64,000 nucleotides of DNA from Ctena decussata (Eukaryota > Mollusca > Bivalvia > Lucinida > Lucinidae): positions 56,645,087 through 56,709,086 of the forward strand of contig OZ022508.1 in NCBI GenBank assembly GCA_963989385.1, read 5' to 3'. The stretch's first letter is position 1. Every line of letters begins with the position of its first letter. Shown here in pieces: positions 11,666 through 24,072 of the stretch. The position numbers and the translations under genes were made by a program. A model generated the notes under the pieces. It made no database searches. It was not told where the DNA came from and worked only from the letters and a program-made list of their open reading frames with translations.

Positions 11666-11699
11666 ATATTTCAAGTTTTTTAGAATTAATTATTTCATT

Positions 11700-12195
11700 A
11701 AAAGGACAGAATATCAGTGACCTTGAACAAAGGTCAAAGAATGACCTTGACCTTAAGCAACATAGCATGTTAATTAAATCATGTAGTTAAGCATATATAT
11801 CAAATAATATACCTTAGACTTAGTTTCTGAGAGATCCACTGTTTTAGCATTTTCCCATATAAAAGGATATCGCACCAAAATTTACCTTGCCATCAATTAC
11901 GTCAAGGTCAACGCACGGGCATGATTTGTATAAATTATGTTCGGCCTGAGTCCTTAATGCTACATACCAAGCCACAAGGTCATTGGTCCTCTGGTTCTGG
12001 AGAAGAAGATTTTTGAATGTTTTTGCCATATATGGGCGTGGCAGCCAGCTTGGTAATGTGACCCAGACCCCGCATATAAACTTACGTTCCCGTATCTCAC
12101 TGAGGCTCCATATGAGATTTGGCTTTGATTGGCCCACCTGTTTTGTAGAAGTAAATGTTTGAAAATGTTGACGGACGACAGACGGAAAGCCGCCT
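11700..12195. repeat. Interspersed repeat with nuclear-receptor half-sites and 'acggacgacagacgg' end
   Basis: Opens with 'gaccttgaacaaaggtca' and 'gaccttgacctt', and ends with 'tgacggacgacagacgg' near 12,170-12,186. The same kind of ending closes the element at 13,915-15,232. Short ORFs inside show no domain. Confidence 0.6.
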
Positions 12196-12916
12196 ATAAA
12201 TGAAAGTGGTCAAAGTACCCAAATCATAAGTCTGAATTCGTAAGTCCTTTTAACATTGACAATTCCGGAATATTTAGGATACACAGATATGGACCCCGAC
12301 TCTGAGGTGTGATCAGGTGCTCGCGAGTAGTAAGCATCACCTGCCTATGTATCAGTTGGAAAAGTCAGTGAAAAAGAAAGTCCGGTATTTGAAAGCTCAA
12401 CTAAGCTTCGACTGACGGGCCTTCAAATCGGAAATTAGTTTAGAAACGGCCACATTGTAGGGATCAACGAGGTCACCTATGAGCCTAAAGGCCCAGGCTA
12501 GCTAAAAAGACATTTATTGCACAGACCATTTGATATATAGAATTAACTTTTTATGCACGTTGAAAGACAGTTTTTTTTTTGTTTCTGGTTTTTGGATAAA
12601 AACAAGATTAAGCTTTTGTCTCTCAATATACATAACTTTTTACAGTGTTGTATGCATTTTACAGCCATCTTCTATGTTACTTATTGCTCGATCGTGTCTG
12701 TGGCTGACTTATAGGATCTGCATGCATTAGATTCCATTGACAGAAAGCTGGTGTTCAGAAGCATACCTGCGATACAATTTTCCATGTAATGTAGATGCTT
12801 TATAGCTTGAGAGTGAAGGTGTGCAAGTTTTAGATGTTTTATAGCTTGAGAGTGAAGGTGTACAAGTTCTTGTCCCCTGACACTTCACCCACCACCTCAG
12901 ATGTAATATACGATAT
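12196..12916. other. No gene recognised; contains a 42-bp tandem pair
   Basis: Around 12,789-12,870 the phrase 'tttatagcttgagagtgaag' plus its flank is repeated twice in tandem with one or two changes. Otherwise there is no supported feature; the small ORFs are background. Confidence 0.65.
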
Positions 12917-13140
12917 GAGCCGCGACCAGCAATGTGGTTGTGCGCCCAGCGCAGACTCAGATCAGCCTGGGCATCCGCCCAGTCTGATCAGTCTTCGCTG
13001 TCCGCATGGAGGTAGCTTAGACCCTTAGCTACCCATTGAGCACTTAACGAAGAGGCTAGTCAAACTGGTGGATGCCCAGGCTGATCTGAGTCTGCGCTGG
13101 GCGCACGACCACATTGTTGGTTTTGTCGTGTCGCGGTTCA
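12917..13140. mobile_element. Hairpin family A MITE, copy 3
   Basis: From 'gagccgcgaccagc' to 'gtcgtgtcgcggttc'. A short deletion has removed the 'acgacaaaacc' part of the left arm, while the right arm is intact. Confidence 0.9.
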
Positions 13141-13914
13141 TATCTGAAAGAGGAGCAGAGAGGAATAGATTACCTAAAAGTAAAAGTCGGTAACTGATGT
13201 GTAAAACAGGGGTCTAGGGGCACAGCCTCACAGAAGCCAAAACGTTTAGCAATTTAGCAAATCAAATTTTTGTCAGTGCTCCCCAGCTCCCAAAATTTAA
13301 GAGCTTGCTACCCAGCCCCCTAAAATAATGATGAATCTTCCCCAGCTCCCTGAAAGTAACTGAAATTTCTCCCCAGACCCCCCCCCCCTGTCTTTAACAA
13401 AACAGGCAAAAAAAGAAGTGCACATGTGCATGATGTTATCATTAAGCCAATCAATACGTGAAGCAATAACGAACAATTTTAAATTCGTGCTCTACCATGT
13501 AACTGTTAGGACACAGTCATGATCGTTGAACATTTGTTGCAGAATATTGCGTACAAATTTGGGACTCATATGGTCTGCAGTTTCGGAGGGTTCATTCTAG
13601 TTTATGCAATGGGGAGAGTGTTGGATTTGGGTAGTTTTTGTATGCTTGAAAGGCAGTTGAGCAGAGGGTGGCTCCTAACAAGAAACCAATTAATGATTCC
13701 TCTGTTTTAAGTGCTTTAGAACAACAAAAATAAATAGGAAAATTCCTAGGAACTGACACAATTCAATCCCAGATCCAACCCAAGACACCATGTTACATGT
13801 AGGAAACAAGACATCACAAAATTAGTCACCACCATAGACATCGTCAGCGGTAGCCATGTGAACAGCCACTTCCCATGTAAGTGGTCACGGACTAGCCTCA
13901 ACATCACAAACCAG
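13141..13914. other. No gene recognised; second 'cagctcccc' cluster
   Basis: 13,275-13,395 repeats the 'ctccccagctccc' motif seen at 11,570-11,665 and ends in a 12-C run. The 63-codon ORF near 13,519 has no family signature that I recognise. Confidence 0.6.
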
Positions 13915-15232
13915 AGGACCATTGGTCCTGTAGCTCACCTGAGTCCATTCATCCTCAGCACTCAAGGGTAGGTAACTCTAAAGTAAATTGTACAATGAGG
14001 CCGAATTTCAACGACTGAGTTGTTAGTCTATGGAAACTTTAAAATGCCATAGCAATGAAACCACGTGGGCAACAATAATAGAAAACAATATTTATGTAGT
14101 GGCTAATGTCATGAACATGTATGCAAAGACTCAGCTTCATCCCCCTATATAGTTTTGAGGAAAAGATTTTTTGAATATTTTTTCAATTTTTTTTCCTTTA
14201 TGTTGCCATAATGGCAACTAATCAAATTCGGTGATTTGGACAAAATTAATATGAATATGAATCATAGAGGACTACTCAAGAAACATTTCTGTGGGAAAAA
14301 ATCCAAATAACTGCAGTGAGATAGAAAAAGTTGCGGATTTCCATTTTTCCCATTATAAGCCCATGGCAACTTTAAGTTGCCATAGCAACCAAACTGCTGG
14401 GGTAATTGCCAAGAAAAACAGTATTTTTATAGTAGGTAGTACCAAGATCCTTTCTGTGAAGTTTGAGCTTTATTGGTTGCATAGCTTCTGAGGAGATGAT
14501 TTTTGAATAGTCTTTCTATTTTTAACCATTTGATTGCAATGGCAATCAGCCAAATAGCTCAATTTGCATAAATTTGATATGGCTGGTTGGGGACTACTCA
14601 AGGAACATTACTATGAAAGTTTTGTCAAAATATCTGCAATGACATCGCAATAAATGCAAATTTTCCATTTTCCCATTATAAGTCAATGGCAACTTTAAGT
14701 TGCCATTGCAACCAAACTGCTGGAGCAATTGCCAAGAAAAACAGTATTTTATAGCGGGTAGTACCAAAATCCTTTCTGTGAAGTTTGAGCTTTATTGGTT
14801 GCATAGTTTCTGAGGAGATGATTTTTGAACATTTTTTCTATTTATAACCATTCGGTTGCCATGGCAACCATCCTATTTGTGCAATTAACATAAATTTCAT
14901 GTGACTGATAGAGAACTACTCAAGGAACATTTCTGTAAAAGATTTATCAAATTATCTGCAGAGAAATAGCAATAAATGCAAATTTTCAATTTTTCCCATA
15001 CAAGTCAATGGAAACTTTAAGTTGCCATAGCAACCAAAGTTCCAAAGGGATTTGGATAAAAACAGTGTTATTGGTTCCCCCTGCCTATATATGCTGTATA
15101 TGAAATTTGGTAACAATGGGCCTTGTAGTTTCAGAGGAGATGTCGTTGAAAAATATTGACAGACGGACGACGGACGACAGATGCCTGCCTATACTATAAG
15201 CTCACCTGTGAGCCTTCGGCTCACGTGAGCTA
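13915..15232. repeat. 1.3-kb repeat with about four internal tandem units of ~330 bp
   Basis: Each unit has 'attataagtcaatggcaac', then 'aagttgccatagcaacc', then 'ttctgtgaagtttgagcttt', 'tctgaggagatgattttt', and 'gactactcaaggaacatt'. Units start near 13,980, 14,330, 14,640 and 14,960. The whole is framed by 'tcctgtagctcacctgag' on the left and by 'gacagacggacgacgg' then 'ggctcacgtgagctaaaa' on the right, which suggests a defined element with its own ends. Most units hold a palindromic GTTGCC-AT-R-GCAAC motif. No protein is encoded. Confidence 0.8.
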
Positions 15233-16489
15233 AAAATATATCAACAACAGACATAGAAACAAACAACACATAAAACAACCAAGCAGAACCAAAACAGAAT
15301 CGCCGCCTTGGGACGGCCATTAATGAAATTATTTGAAAGGGGGGAGGGGGACGGCTTAACCGGGATGCGGGCGCGGTCAACCTTCACCCGCAACAAAATA
15401 TTTATTATGTAGTGACATTTCAGTTTTAATAGATAAGTAGTAAGTTACAATACATTAATTAAGTTGTAAATGTCCGCCTAAAAAGTTCGCGGAAAAACGG
15501 CGAAACTTATTACATGTATAATGTAATTATTCACGTAACCTGCCCTATGCCAAACATGTCAGACGCATGGACAGATAAACAAACACTCGGACAACAAATA
15601 GGAAACAACAATGAGGCAGAGTAGCATGTAAAAAAACAACATATATCCTTTCAAGTCTTTGACCTGTTTATAAAACGGTAACGACATGACAATAATATAT
15701 ACTAATAGTCGGGGAAATGAAACGCAAAAAGGCGTCTAGAAAGTGAAAAAAATTGGCCCATCGTTCGAAAGGACAAATTTGGTATCATTTGAAAGCTTAT
15801 TGTCTCTGCTTTTTCCTCCAAGGTGTTGTCGCCTTCCCAAGTGGTGCCTTAAGTCAGAAAGTGGGGAGATAACTCTGTACCCTAGAGTTCAAAGAGAAAG
15901 GTTTTAAAACCACCACTGTCGTCTAAAAACTGCATAAGTAAGCTTGCATCATAATTAAACATTTTATGTTTACATTCTATGAACTCTTATTACTGTGCAA
16001 CTGAAACAATTGACATTTGCTTTTTTAAATATGGTCACTTCGAGCAAAAAATGAGGGTGTTCTGACACAAATACATTACGTGACCAAAAGAAAACCTTAA
16101 TAATGTCCCAATTACTTATTTTTTGGCAAATTTTGAAGAGGAAATCACTTCAAATATGTAAGTTTGATAACCGTTGTAAGTACAATGCAGATTATTAAAA
16201 AAGAGTAATCGTTCAAGTAATAATAGATATAAATTTCAGCAATATACGTTACATTTGCTTACAACAAAATTTACTTAATTGAATATATAGAAGAAAAGAA
16301 TGCATTAGAACTCTTTAGTTACAGATGTATAAAAACATTATTCCTTTCTAAACATAATTAAATATTGTTTACAGCTTGTTCCTATTACAGACATGATAAG
16401 GAAGCGCCACTAATAAGTATCTACGCGCCTGGGCGTAGACAGTATAAAGTAAGGTTTTCGATCATACTTTAGTCTGGTGTTTGCGCTTC
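15233..16489. other. No gene recognised
   Basis: Contains a possible remnant of family B ('aaacaacacataaaacaacc' near 15,258) but no ORF that I can support. Confidence 0.5.
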
Positions 16490-16566
16490 TGTTCCTTTCG
16501 GTTTTTAAGAGCGGGATGTAGGATTTGATTGTATTAATTCCTGATCATTGCCTATCTTTTAACTGT
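16490..16566. repeat. Repeat family B, short fragment
   Basis: 'tttttaagagcgggatgtag', 'gattgtattaattcctgatc' and 'attgcctatctttt' match 23,235-23,290. Confidence 0.7.
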
Positions 16567-17130
16567 CCAGTCTATTAGTTTTTATTGTCAAAATTACTGA
16601 CGAAATTATAAACTGAAAATTGTTAATTATTTTTACTTATACATGTGCTTCGTTAATGTGTGATTTGTCGCTATTGCAGTTCAAAACATTTTTAGTCATT
16701 TTAACACCTGTCTGCTGCAATGCAATTTTGAGCGCCAATACGTAGAATATTATATACCTATTACACGAAGCAACTTTTCAAACGTTTCACAATGGTAACG
16801 TATATAAAATATTAAGTGTTACTTAAATGCATTTAAGTGATGCAGAATTGTTTTCATTTCATGAGGATCATCTTATAATTTTGAGTCTGTCAGTGCAGAT
16901 GCACAGTTACTGTTATACTTATCTATGGGCCAAAATGCCATTTGTCTAGAACTGAAGCAATATTTGCATCATACGTTACCTTATATTGTTTCTTATTCTC
17001 AGTTATTAAAAGCATGAGCCAATTGTCTAACTTTTGCAGTATTATTTTTCCATCACCTTTCACGTTGCAGTTAAATGCAGAGTTTCTGTATGATTTTTGT
17101 GAGCATGAAGTCTTCCCGGTATAATTCCAG

Positions 17131-17132
<2 letters not shown>

Positions 17133-17164
<32 letters not shown>
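17133..17164. repeat. (CT)n microsatellite
   Basis: Sixteen uninterrupted CT dinucleotides. Confidence 0.97.
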
Positions 17165-17168
<4 letters not shown>

Positions 17169-17440
17169 TTTTGCATGTTAAATTGCCATTTAGAAGATGT
17201 AGTTCAATAATGATGTAAAGGAGATTGGGTAAAAATGTCAATTAAAATTGTCGTACATGCGTATATTTATATGCCAAAGATAGAATTTGGTTACAAATGC
17301 GCATATTTGCAGTCCTAAGATATGATTTTGTCTGCAACGATACGATAGGGTTATAAGCATGTATTTTTCTTAAAGTTACTTTCGTTGTCTACCATATCTG
17401 GAGTGTTTTATCAGTTCACATTCAAATGTCTCTTCCGCAG

Positions 17441-17476
17441 ACAGAGAAATTACATACATTGGCTGGAAACTCATAG
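17441..17476 (+). other. Candidate 36-nt micro-exon
   Basis: A 36-nt segment preceded by 'tctcttccgcag', a good acceptor with a pyrimidine tract, and followed by 'gtgagtctg', a near-consensus donor. The length is a multiple of three. One frame is closed by the TAG at its end, but the other two are open. There is no protein family match and no neighbouring exon in view, so this rests on splice-signal shape only. Confidence 0.22.
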
Positions 17477-18232
17477 GTGAGTCTGTATTGTACTATCAGT
17501 TATCAGATTTAATCAGTTTTCCCGGTTGCCTCGGTAATAAGGAGACAGGTAACTAGTTCTGATTAGAACAAAATAATAATAAAAGATAATAGAATTAGAA
17601 TTTCTAATGGCATACACAATTTCAGTCCTGTTACTTTACATTTATTGTTAATACTAGAATTTTACCTTATATTATATAAAGTCATCATGTTTGGACAAAG
17701 TGTGGAATTGTAAAAGTTGTCATGTCGATTACAGAGTAATTAACCTTAAAAAAACATAATAAATAAATAAAAAACAAAAGAAGGAAAAACCCTCAGAACA
17801 CAGTATCAAACAACGCAGCAAGCCTGTAGAGTCAAAATAATGTAACTGTTGGACAGAGTTAAGCCACTTCATAATTATTGAATGGTACTTTCAAATGAAA
17901 TTTCCAAAGCAATGCTTCCATAATGAAACATCAAATATTTACCATAGTATTGTAAATAACCAAAACAATGGTTTGCGTGGAGGTATAATGAGATTTGACA
18001 TTTTTCTGAAGCATCCTGATATCATAAGTTGTTTGCTTGCACATGAATCAACATGTAACAAAATGCTTATGTAAATCGATAATAACAATTTTGTTATTAT
18101 GCTTCGACTGATGACAGTTTTGTATTATAGTTTCTCGTAAGCATTACCATTTCGGAAGAGTTCCTATATTGAAAATGTGATTACTCTTACAAGAATATCT
18201 TCCGTCCCTTATGGGGAATTTTTTTTTCTCTC

Positions 18233-18257
18233 AAAAAAAAAAAAAAAAAAAAAAAAA
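18233..18257. repeat. Poly(A) tract
   Basis: About 25 consecutive adenines preceded by a T-rich and TCTC segment. No retroposed gene or SINE can be recognised immediately upstream. Confidence 0.9.
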
Positions 18258-18899
18258 TAAAAGCTGCTAAAATTATAAGAAAATTTCAATCTTTCGTCAA
18301 ACAAGAGAACAACTTCTTATTTGATAAAAATAAAATCAATATGTAACTATTACAGTTACATCCTAGAGTGTTAAAGTTAAAAGAGGAAATTGAGGATAGT
18401 TAATTGTTTCTTCTAAATCCTTTTAAATAATTGTTACAAAAAAGATATTTCTTAGTTTACTTTTTTCTCTACAGATATTTGTGACACAATCAACATGTAG
18501 AGTAAATACATAAATGTTTCTTATAAAAATGGTAGCGTAGACAACATAGAAAACGCACAACAATCCATAGGTCTGACAGAAAAAAGACGCCGTCTATAAA
18601 TTGTCAGTACTTGTTTGCATGATTCTCAATGATAGACAAAGAGTTCGTTTTGTAAGAAAAAATGTAATCCAAATATCAAGCTGTGCTGCGAGAAAGGATT
18701 GTATCTATTGGTAGGCTTCACATACGTTTTTTTCAAGTACCGTATGTATAAAAAAAAGTAATATATACCAATGAAAATCCTTAAAAAATTAAGAATAAAA
18801 GTACTATGATACATGAGAAGTCCAGAAAGCGAATAAATTTCACCGACTAAAAGAAGGTATAAGTTTTCCAATGCCAAATGGCCATAGGGGCTGTGGGTG

Positions 18900-19083
18900 T
18901 AAGAGACACTACTAATCTAGCCCATCCCTCTCTTTTCGCTGCATTTTCTTCAAAAGAAGGTACCTATCCATTTACTGTTGGATTAATAGATTTTTCAGTT
19001 GCTGACCGGCCAGACCGGGGTTCAAGCTCGCGATCTCCTGCACAATAGCCGAACGTCTCTAACCACTCGACCGAGCATGTCAC
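18900..19083 (-). mobile_element. tRNA-derived SINE, minus strand
   Basis: On the minus strand the head reads 'gctcggtcgagtggttagag' (A-box-like 'gagtggttag'). Further on comes 'gcttgaaccccggtc', close to the pol III B box GGTTCRANYCC. A variable body follows, running toward 18,900. The A-to-B box spacing fits a tRNA of the long-variable-arm class. Acceptor pairing is poor, so this is a SINE relic, not a functional tRNA gene. Confidence 0.65.
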
Positions 19084-19424
19084 TGATATAGAATACTAAA
19101 ATATAGATTTTACGTTACTTTTTTCTCTCTTTGCAGGCTGCATTTGCATGTTGTAAATTCCTTGATATCCTGTGAAACAACGTTACACGTTACACTTTTG
19201 TACAGCAATTTACGTTAGGACAAAATAGTAGCGTCAAACTCACGCGTAGTCTTCTGAGGATGTAGTGCTGGTGCAGGACACAAGAACAGACACATTTTAG
19301 AGCGATCGTCTCTCATAGCTCAATATTGAGTCGCAATTTTACATCTTATATCGATTTTTTTTAACTGTGTTTATGTACATGTAAAATTGGTAAGACGTTA
19401 TTAAAATTATCTTATCTTATCTTA

Positions 19425-19515
19425 TCCGTCCCGGTCTTCTGTTATTTGTTCAGGATTGAAACAATGGGTTCTCTGCTCTTGAAGGAACTCTTTAGGTTTT
19501 TATTTTAATTTGTCG
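19425..19515. repeat. Segment shared with the region downstream of the hammerhead ribozyme
   Basis: 'ggttctctgctcttgaagg' and 'aactctttaggtttttattt' match 24,085-24,128 ('tattctctgctctttaagg', 'aactctttaagattttaatt'). The ribozyme core itself is absent here; a (TTATC)n run at 19,409-19,427 lies immediately upstream. Confidence 0.6.
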
Positions 19516-21445
19516 AGCGTCTTATATTCTCCCATTTGTCTCGGTTTCTTCCGTATCATTCCCGATTTTATAAAAGATTTTAACCGATTATTTCGTAAAG
19601 GACGGGTACCCTTTACTATGGTTCTGTAAAGCAAATAAAAATCTTGTAGCAGCTCAGTGAAAAAAATATAATTCTTATTGCTGTTGATTGTTAACAAACA
19701 GCAATGTAATCCAAATGCCTATATGGTTGTATAATACAAGTTGCTTCCTGAATAGCCCGTTAATTCAGTGTAATATTGCTTTAATATTTTTAAGATGTTT
19801 CCAAAATTGAAATTCTTCTTATGGCTTGTTATTTCGATGTTTTACGTCTGATGCTGTAAAATACGTTACGGTTCCGTCAGTGAGCCAGTCATTAGAGCTC
19901 AGCAAGAAAATCCTTTTGCAAATAGTTAAGTTTAGATTATCCGTTTGCTAAATCCAAGCAGAAAGAATCATTACAGATGGAATCTTGCTCAATTAATTGT
20001 AGAGTGCAACGGTTTTAGATAAAGATCTAAAGACAACAAACAGTTTTAAATGTTTTAAATATTTTTAAAATTCTTTAAAACAAAAGGTTTCACGGGAAGC
20101 TGTAAATGTATGAAATTTACTTGGAGATAAACATGCATTGGTAAATATTAGAAGTTATGGTATACAAAAATAAATTCACGCGTTTAAGCACATTTCTACT
20201 CTTCTTTCAGCTTATAGATATTTTATTCGCATGTTTCCGTTAAGTAACGTATTTGACGACATTGCAAGAAGAATAGCCGCAGAAATAAACATGCTAATGC
20301 TGTTAAACTGGAACGGATAGTAAATTAAGACACAAAAAGTATTTCTATGTAAATTTGCATTTTTGTTCCCTTTTAATTATGGCAAAAATGATAAAAAGCA
20401 ATATCTAATAGTTCGTTTTTTTTTTATCTATGTCAAATTGTTTCGACCATAATGATAAAGCACTTGTGATATCTGTTTTAAAATATTATAAAACAACCTA
20501 TTTTCAGCCAAAAAATGTTTTTGACAAACGTACAACGTATGTACACATCAGTCATACCATGAAAATGGCTTCCTTAATTCAAGACAAATTTGACTGAAAT
20601 CAGCCGTTTTGTTTAACTTATAAATCTTGTACCCCCATCCCATCTACGCCCCCTCACACGCCCCCACACCCCCTAACGCCACCCTTACGTTCCATCACGC
20701 CCTTTTCACCGAAAACATGACTTTGGAACTGTTCTTCATCTTAAGCATAACCTTCCATTTGTCCTGTTAGAAATCAGATTTATTTTAGCGATGGGTTCTC
20801 CATTAAACTCACACAGCCGACAATTGACTTAAAATACTACTTTAGGTACGTATATATGGTACAAATAATTTTTCGATAAAACAATAATTTTCAGTTAAAA
20901 CTTCCGTAAGCGTACTTTTTCGGTTTAAAAAATGATAATAAACACTACACATGATATACTATGGCGAAATTATCTGTTTTAAATGAACACTTGTAAAGAA
21001 ATGACCCCCTTTCATAAAACAGCCCCAAAATATGCATCTTAGCCCCAAAAATTCTTATTCTGTAACCATAGTAACTGCAAATTTCTATATTTTTTCGCAT
21101 ATAAACTTATATCAAAGGTTTTGCTATGTTATGCATAAGTATCATTTACATTTCTAAGAGTTTTAACGAATTTTATGGAGTTTCCATAGAAATTCCAGAA
21201 ATCAACGATTTTATTCATAAATCAAACATTTTGCCCCAAAAATTCACTTTGGCACCACTTTGGAGAGCGACAACACCCGGAATCATAAACTTCAGTATTG
21301 CCTGCTTACAAATCAGTCAACAAATTCCTTTCGAACGACGGGCCATTTTTTCGCCTCAATATTGGCTTCATTTCCCCGACTATAATTATTTATGATAATT
21401 ACAACAATATTATGGTATCCAAAACAAATCAAAACTTAATCATCA
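19516..21445. other. No gene recognised
   Basis: AT-rich DNA. A C-rich patch lies near 20,630-20,700, and a short 'agccccaaaa' repeat at about 21,021-21,055. The ORFs are short and featureless. Confidence 0.6.
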
Positions 21446-21668
21446 GGGGCCGTATTCATAAAGCCACTTAAGTCGTTGCTATGCGGTTGCTAAGGCTAAA
21501 TATCTATAAAGGAGATTCCCTACAACTATGAAATTTGCTCTGGAGGAACAGTCTTTGTAAGACTGTTCCTCCAGAGCAAATTTCATAGTTGAAGGGAATG
21601 TCCTTCAAAGAAATTTAGCCTTAGCAACAGCATAGCAACCACTTAAGTCGTTTTATGAATACGGCCCC
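21446..21668. mobile_element. Palindromic MITE with GGGGCCGTATTCATAAA ends
   Basis: Near-perfect inverted repeat of about 110-bp arms around a centre near 21,556. The ends are 'ggggccgtattcataaa' and the complement of 'ttatgaatacggcccc'. Internal 'gttgctatgcggttgc' and 'gcatagcaacc' segments add smaller palindromes. There is no coding capacity. Confidence 0.92.
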
Positions 21669-21911
21669 AGTTTTTTGTTCATCTGAAATAATGTTTCTTA
21701 CAGAGAATCTTGTTGTGTTTTATTCATTTTGTTCCAATTCGTCTAACTTTATTATCATGATTTCATCCATTTATAATTCTTTTTTCATCTAGTAATTCAT
21801 TCCGATTTTAAATATTCGAATGTCATTTAAATATTCGAATGTCGTTATCATTCTTCTTCTTATCATTATACATTTTCAATATTTTTCCAGCGCTGTAATT
21901 ACAAGACAAAT

Positions 21912-22540
21912 AATATCTGTAACAAACCTTTCGAGCGTAATAGCTCCTCTATAGTTTAAAGACTCTACTTTGTAGTGGACTTTCATGAATAAAGCCTGGA
22001 GCATATAATTTCTCTATATGCTCCTGATAAAGCATATATTGTTTTCTTGCCTTTGAGTTGATCATGAAATGATTAAAAGTATGACAAAAATACTAACAAT
22101 ATATAATTTTCATAACAATAATGAAATATCAAAAAACTATTAAAAACTAGATTTTAGCTTTTTCTGCATTTGAATTGATGTTTCATACAAAGTTCTCGTA
22201 TTTTATTATTTATTTATCATTTTTTTTTTGTTTTTATTATCATGATTTCTTCTATAATTATAGTTCTAATTTCATCTATTTATTATTCCCTTTATCATTC
22301 TCATTTCAACTATTACTGATTCTATTGTCTAAATTATTATTATTATTATAACTATTTGTTACTTTTTAAATAATTGTTTTCCTTCACAGATATATGGTCT
22401 CGGATTCTAAAATGATAAGGGCTATAATTTTAACAACTATTAGTTGCAACCAGACTATTTTATAAAATTATATAAAATATTTGTAACAAACCTTTCGAGC
22501 GTACTAGCTCCTCTGTATGGTAAAGAATCTACTACCTGGA
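21912..22540. repeat. Pair of ~60-bp direct repeats 566 bp apart
   Basis: 'tgtaacaaacctttcgagcg' plus 'agctcctct' and 'aaagactctact' at 21,918-21,970 recurs at 22,481-22,535. The intervening sequence is AT-rich and non-coding. It could be a decayed small retroelement with terminal repeats or a local duplication. Confidence 0.65.
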
Positions 22541-22854
22541 TTGTTTACAAACATTAGCGTAAGTCTCAGCGTAGATCTGCACTCTCGTGACATACAAATG
22601 TTGACCGAATTGCGCTCTACTTTTTTCCCGCGTTCAGATAAGTAATGTATGGAAGACACGTATGCCACTATTGCTTCGAAGGAAATCGAACTTCATCAGT
22701 AAGCGTAGCAAGCAAAGTTAGCTTCTTCAATATTAGTAGAACTGGAAGGAAATATTGCATTTCACTCGCACAGGCATTGTGCGAAATGGTTTTCACATGA
22801 TAATATAGCAGCCTGACAAAAGCATTAAGGGTGGGCTAGTATGATGATTCATTT

Positions 22855-23590
22855 ATAAACCTTCATGCGGACCAAACAGCTAACTTAATGCTTCGAACCA
22901 CTGCAGAGGCCGAGGTTTGGATCCAGAACACTTATTTAAGCTCCCAAAGTTCCAAGGCGGTACTTCTGTTGTGGTCCTTGATGTTACATTGTGCTATGTC
23001 CGCTTGTCTATGTTCTTTGGCGGTTTGGTCACCTGTTTTGCTACCCAATCTGCCTTTTGTGTTGTTTTGTTTTGCAAGTTAACAATAAAATAGATAAAAA
23101 TAGATGTTGATGCTGTTTTTGATTAGGGTAGCTAATGACCATCTGTTTGGGAAAGAGCTGCTCATTCGGGTTACCGTGCGTGTCTTTCGTGAACCTGTGT
23201 TCATTTTTCCGTGTGTGTGCTTCATTCCCTATTGGTTTTGAGAGTGGGATGTGGGATTCGATTGTATTAATTCCTCATCATAGCCTATTTTTTTTACTTT
23301 TATTACATGTAGATCCTATATCATGCTTAAAACCTAAAAAGTAAAGAAGCAAAACACACAAACCGAGAGCAGTTCACGAATGACATGCACAGTAAACCGA
23401 ATGAGCAGTTCTTTGCTGGACAGGACCCTAGGTGGTCATTCAGCTCCCTTCACTAACATACTAAATACCACTTTCACAACAGGTGACCGAATGCACTGAC
23501 ATGGACAACAAACACAAGAAAACATAGAGGAACCGAAACTTAATTACCGCCATTGAACGGTCAATAACAAACAACTGTGGGGTTGGGGGT
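22855..23590. mobile_element. Repeat family B foldback, most complete copy
   Basis: Left half (about 22,960-23,240, including 'gagctgctcattcgg' and 'gtgcgtgtctttcgtgaac') is the inverted complement of the right half (about 23,340-23,560, including 'ttcacgaatgacatgcac' and 'ccgaatgagcagttcttt'). The loop is around 23,250-23,335. This copy shows the uninterrupted family sequence across the site where the LINE-bearing element sits at 7,016/9,633. Confidence 0.8.
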
Positions 23591-23696
23591 GGGCTTGAGT
23601 TTATTTCAACCTGTTAATGTATAAAAAATGTACTACCTACATCTAAGAAGTTGGAGCCATGCATTTCAAAACTACTAACTAATTTAAGTGAATATC

Positions 23697-23745
23697 TTAT
23701 TATAATAATAATAATAATTATTATTATTAATATTATTATCATTAT
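23697..23745. repeat. (TAA)n/(TTA)n microsatellite palindrome
   Basis: 'ataataataataataatta' followed by its complement 'ttattattaatattattatc'. Confidence 0.9.
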
Positions 23746-24020
23746 CGTACTACAGATGCAAACTTACATCTTGTCGCCTGCTATATTGTAACAAAAAGGA
23801 GGATGAAGAGTTCATGGGCAAATAGTGCTGTAAAAGCTGGTGCACTCATACTTTTAAATTTCTAATGTCATTAAATTTAAGAGTATTTTTGGACTGAGAC
23901 GCTATAAATATATATCATCTGAAATTATACAGGTATATTCTAAAATTTATGTTTCATCTTAAAAGGCTTGTAATCGACAGCCAAATTAAAATTAAGAAAT
24001 CTCTGGTTTCGGCACCAGAT

Positions 24021-24072
24021 ATTGTTAGTCACTGATGAGGCTTTATTAGCCGAAACTACGTAGTCTGGCCCA
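24021..24072 (+). ncRNA. Type I hammerhead ribozyme
   Basis: All conserved positions of a hammerhead are present in order. CTGATGA is at 24,032-24,038. Stem II (24,039-24,051) pairs GGC with GCC around a TTTATTA loop. GAAA is at 24,052-24,055. Stem III is the self-complementary CTAC/GTAG at 24,056-24,063. The cleavage triplet GTC sits at 24,063-24,065, so cut expected after C24,065. Stem I is closed by 'gtca' (24,028-24,031) with 'tggc' (24,066-24,069), including one G-U pair. Hammerheads with such minimal stem III are known from Penelope-like elements and retrozymes of animals and usually work as dimers. The flanking DNA therefore probably belongs to a retroelement end; I see no reverse transcriptase next to it. 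Confidence 0.88.
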
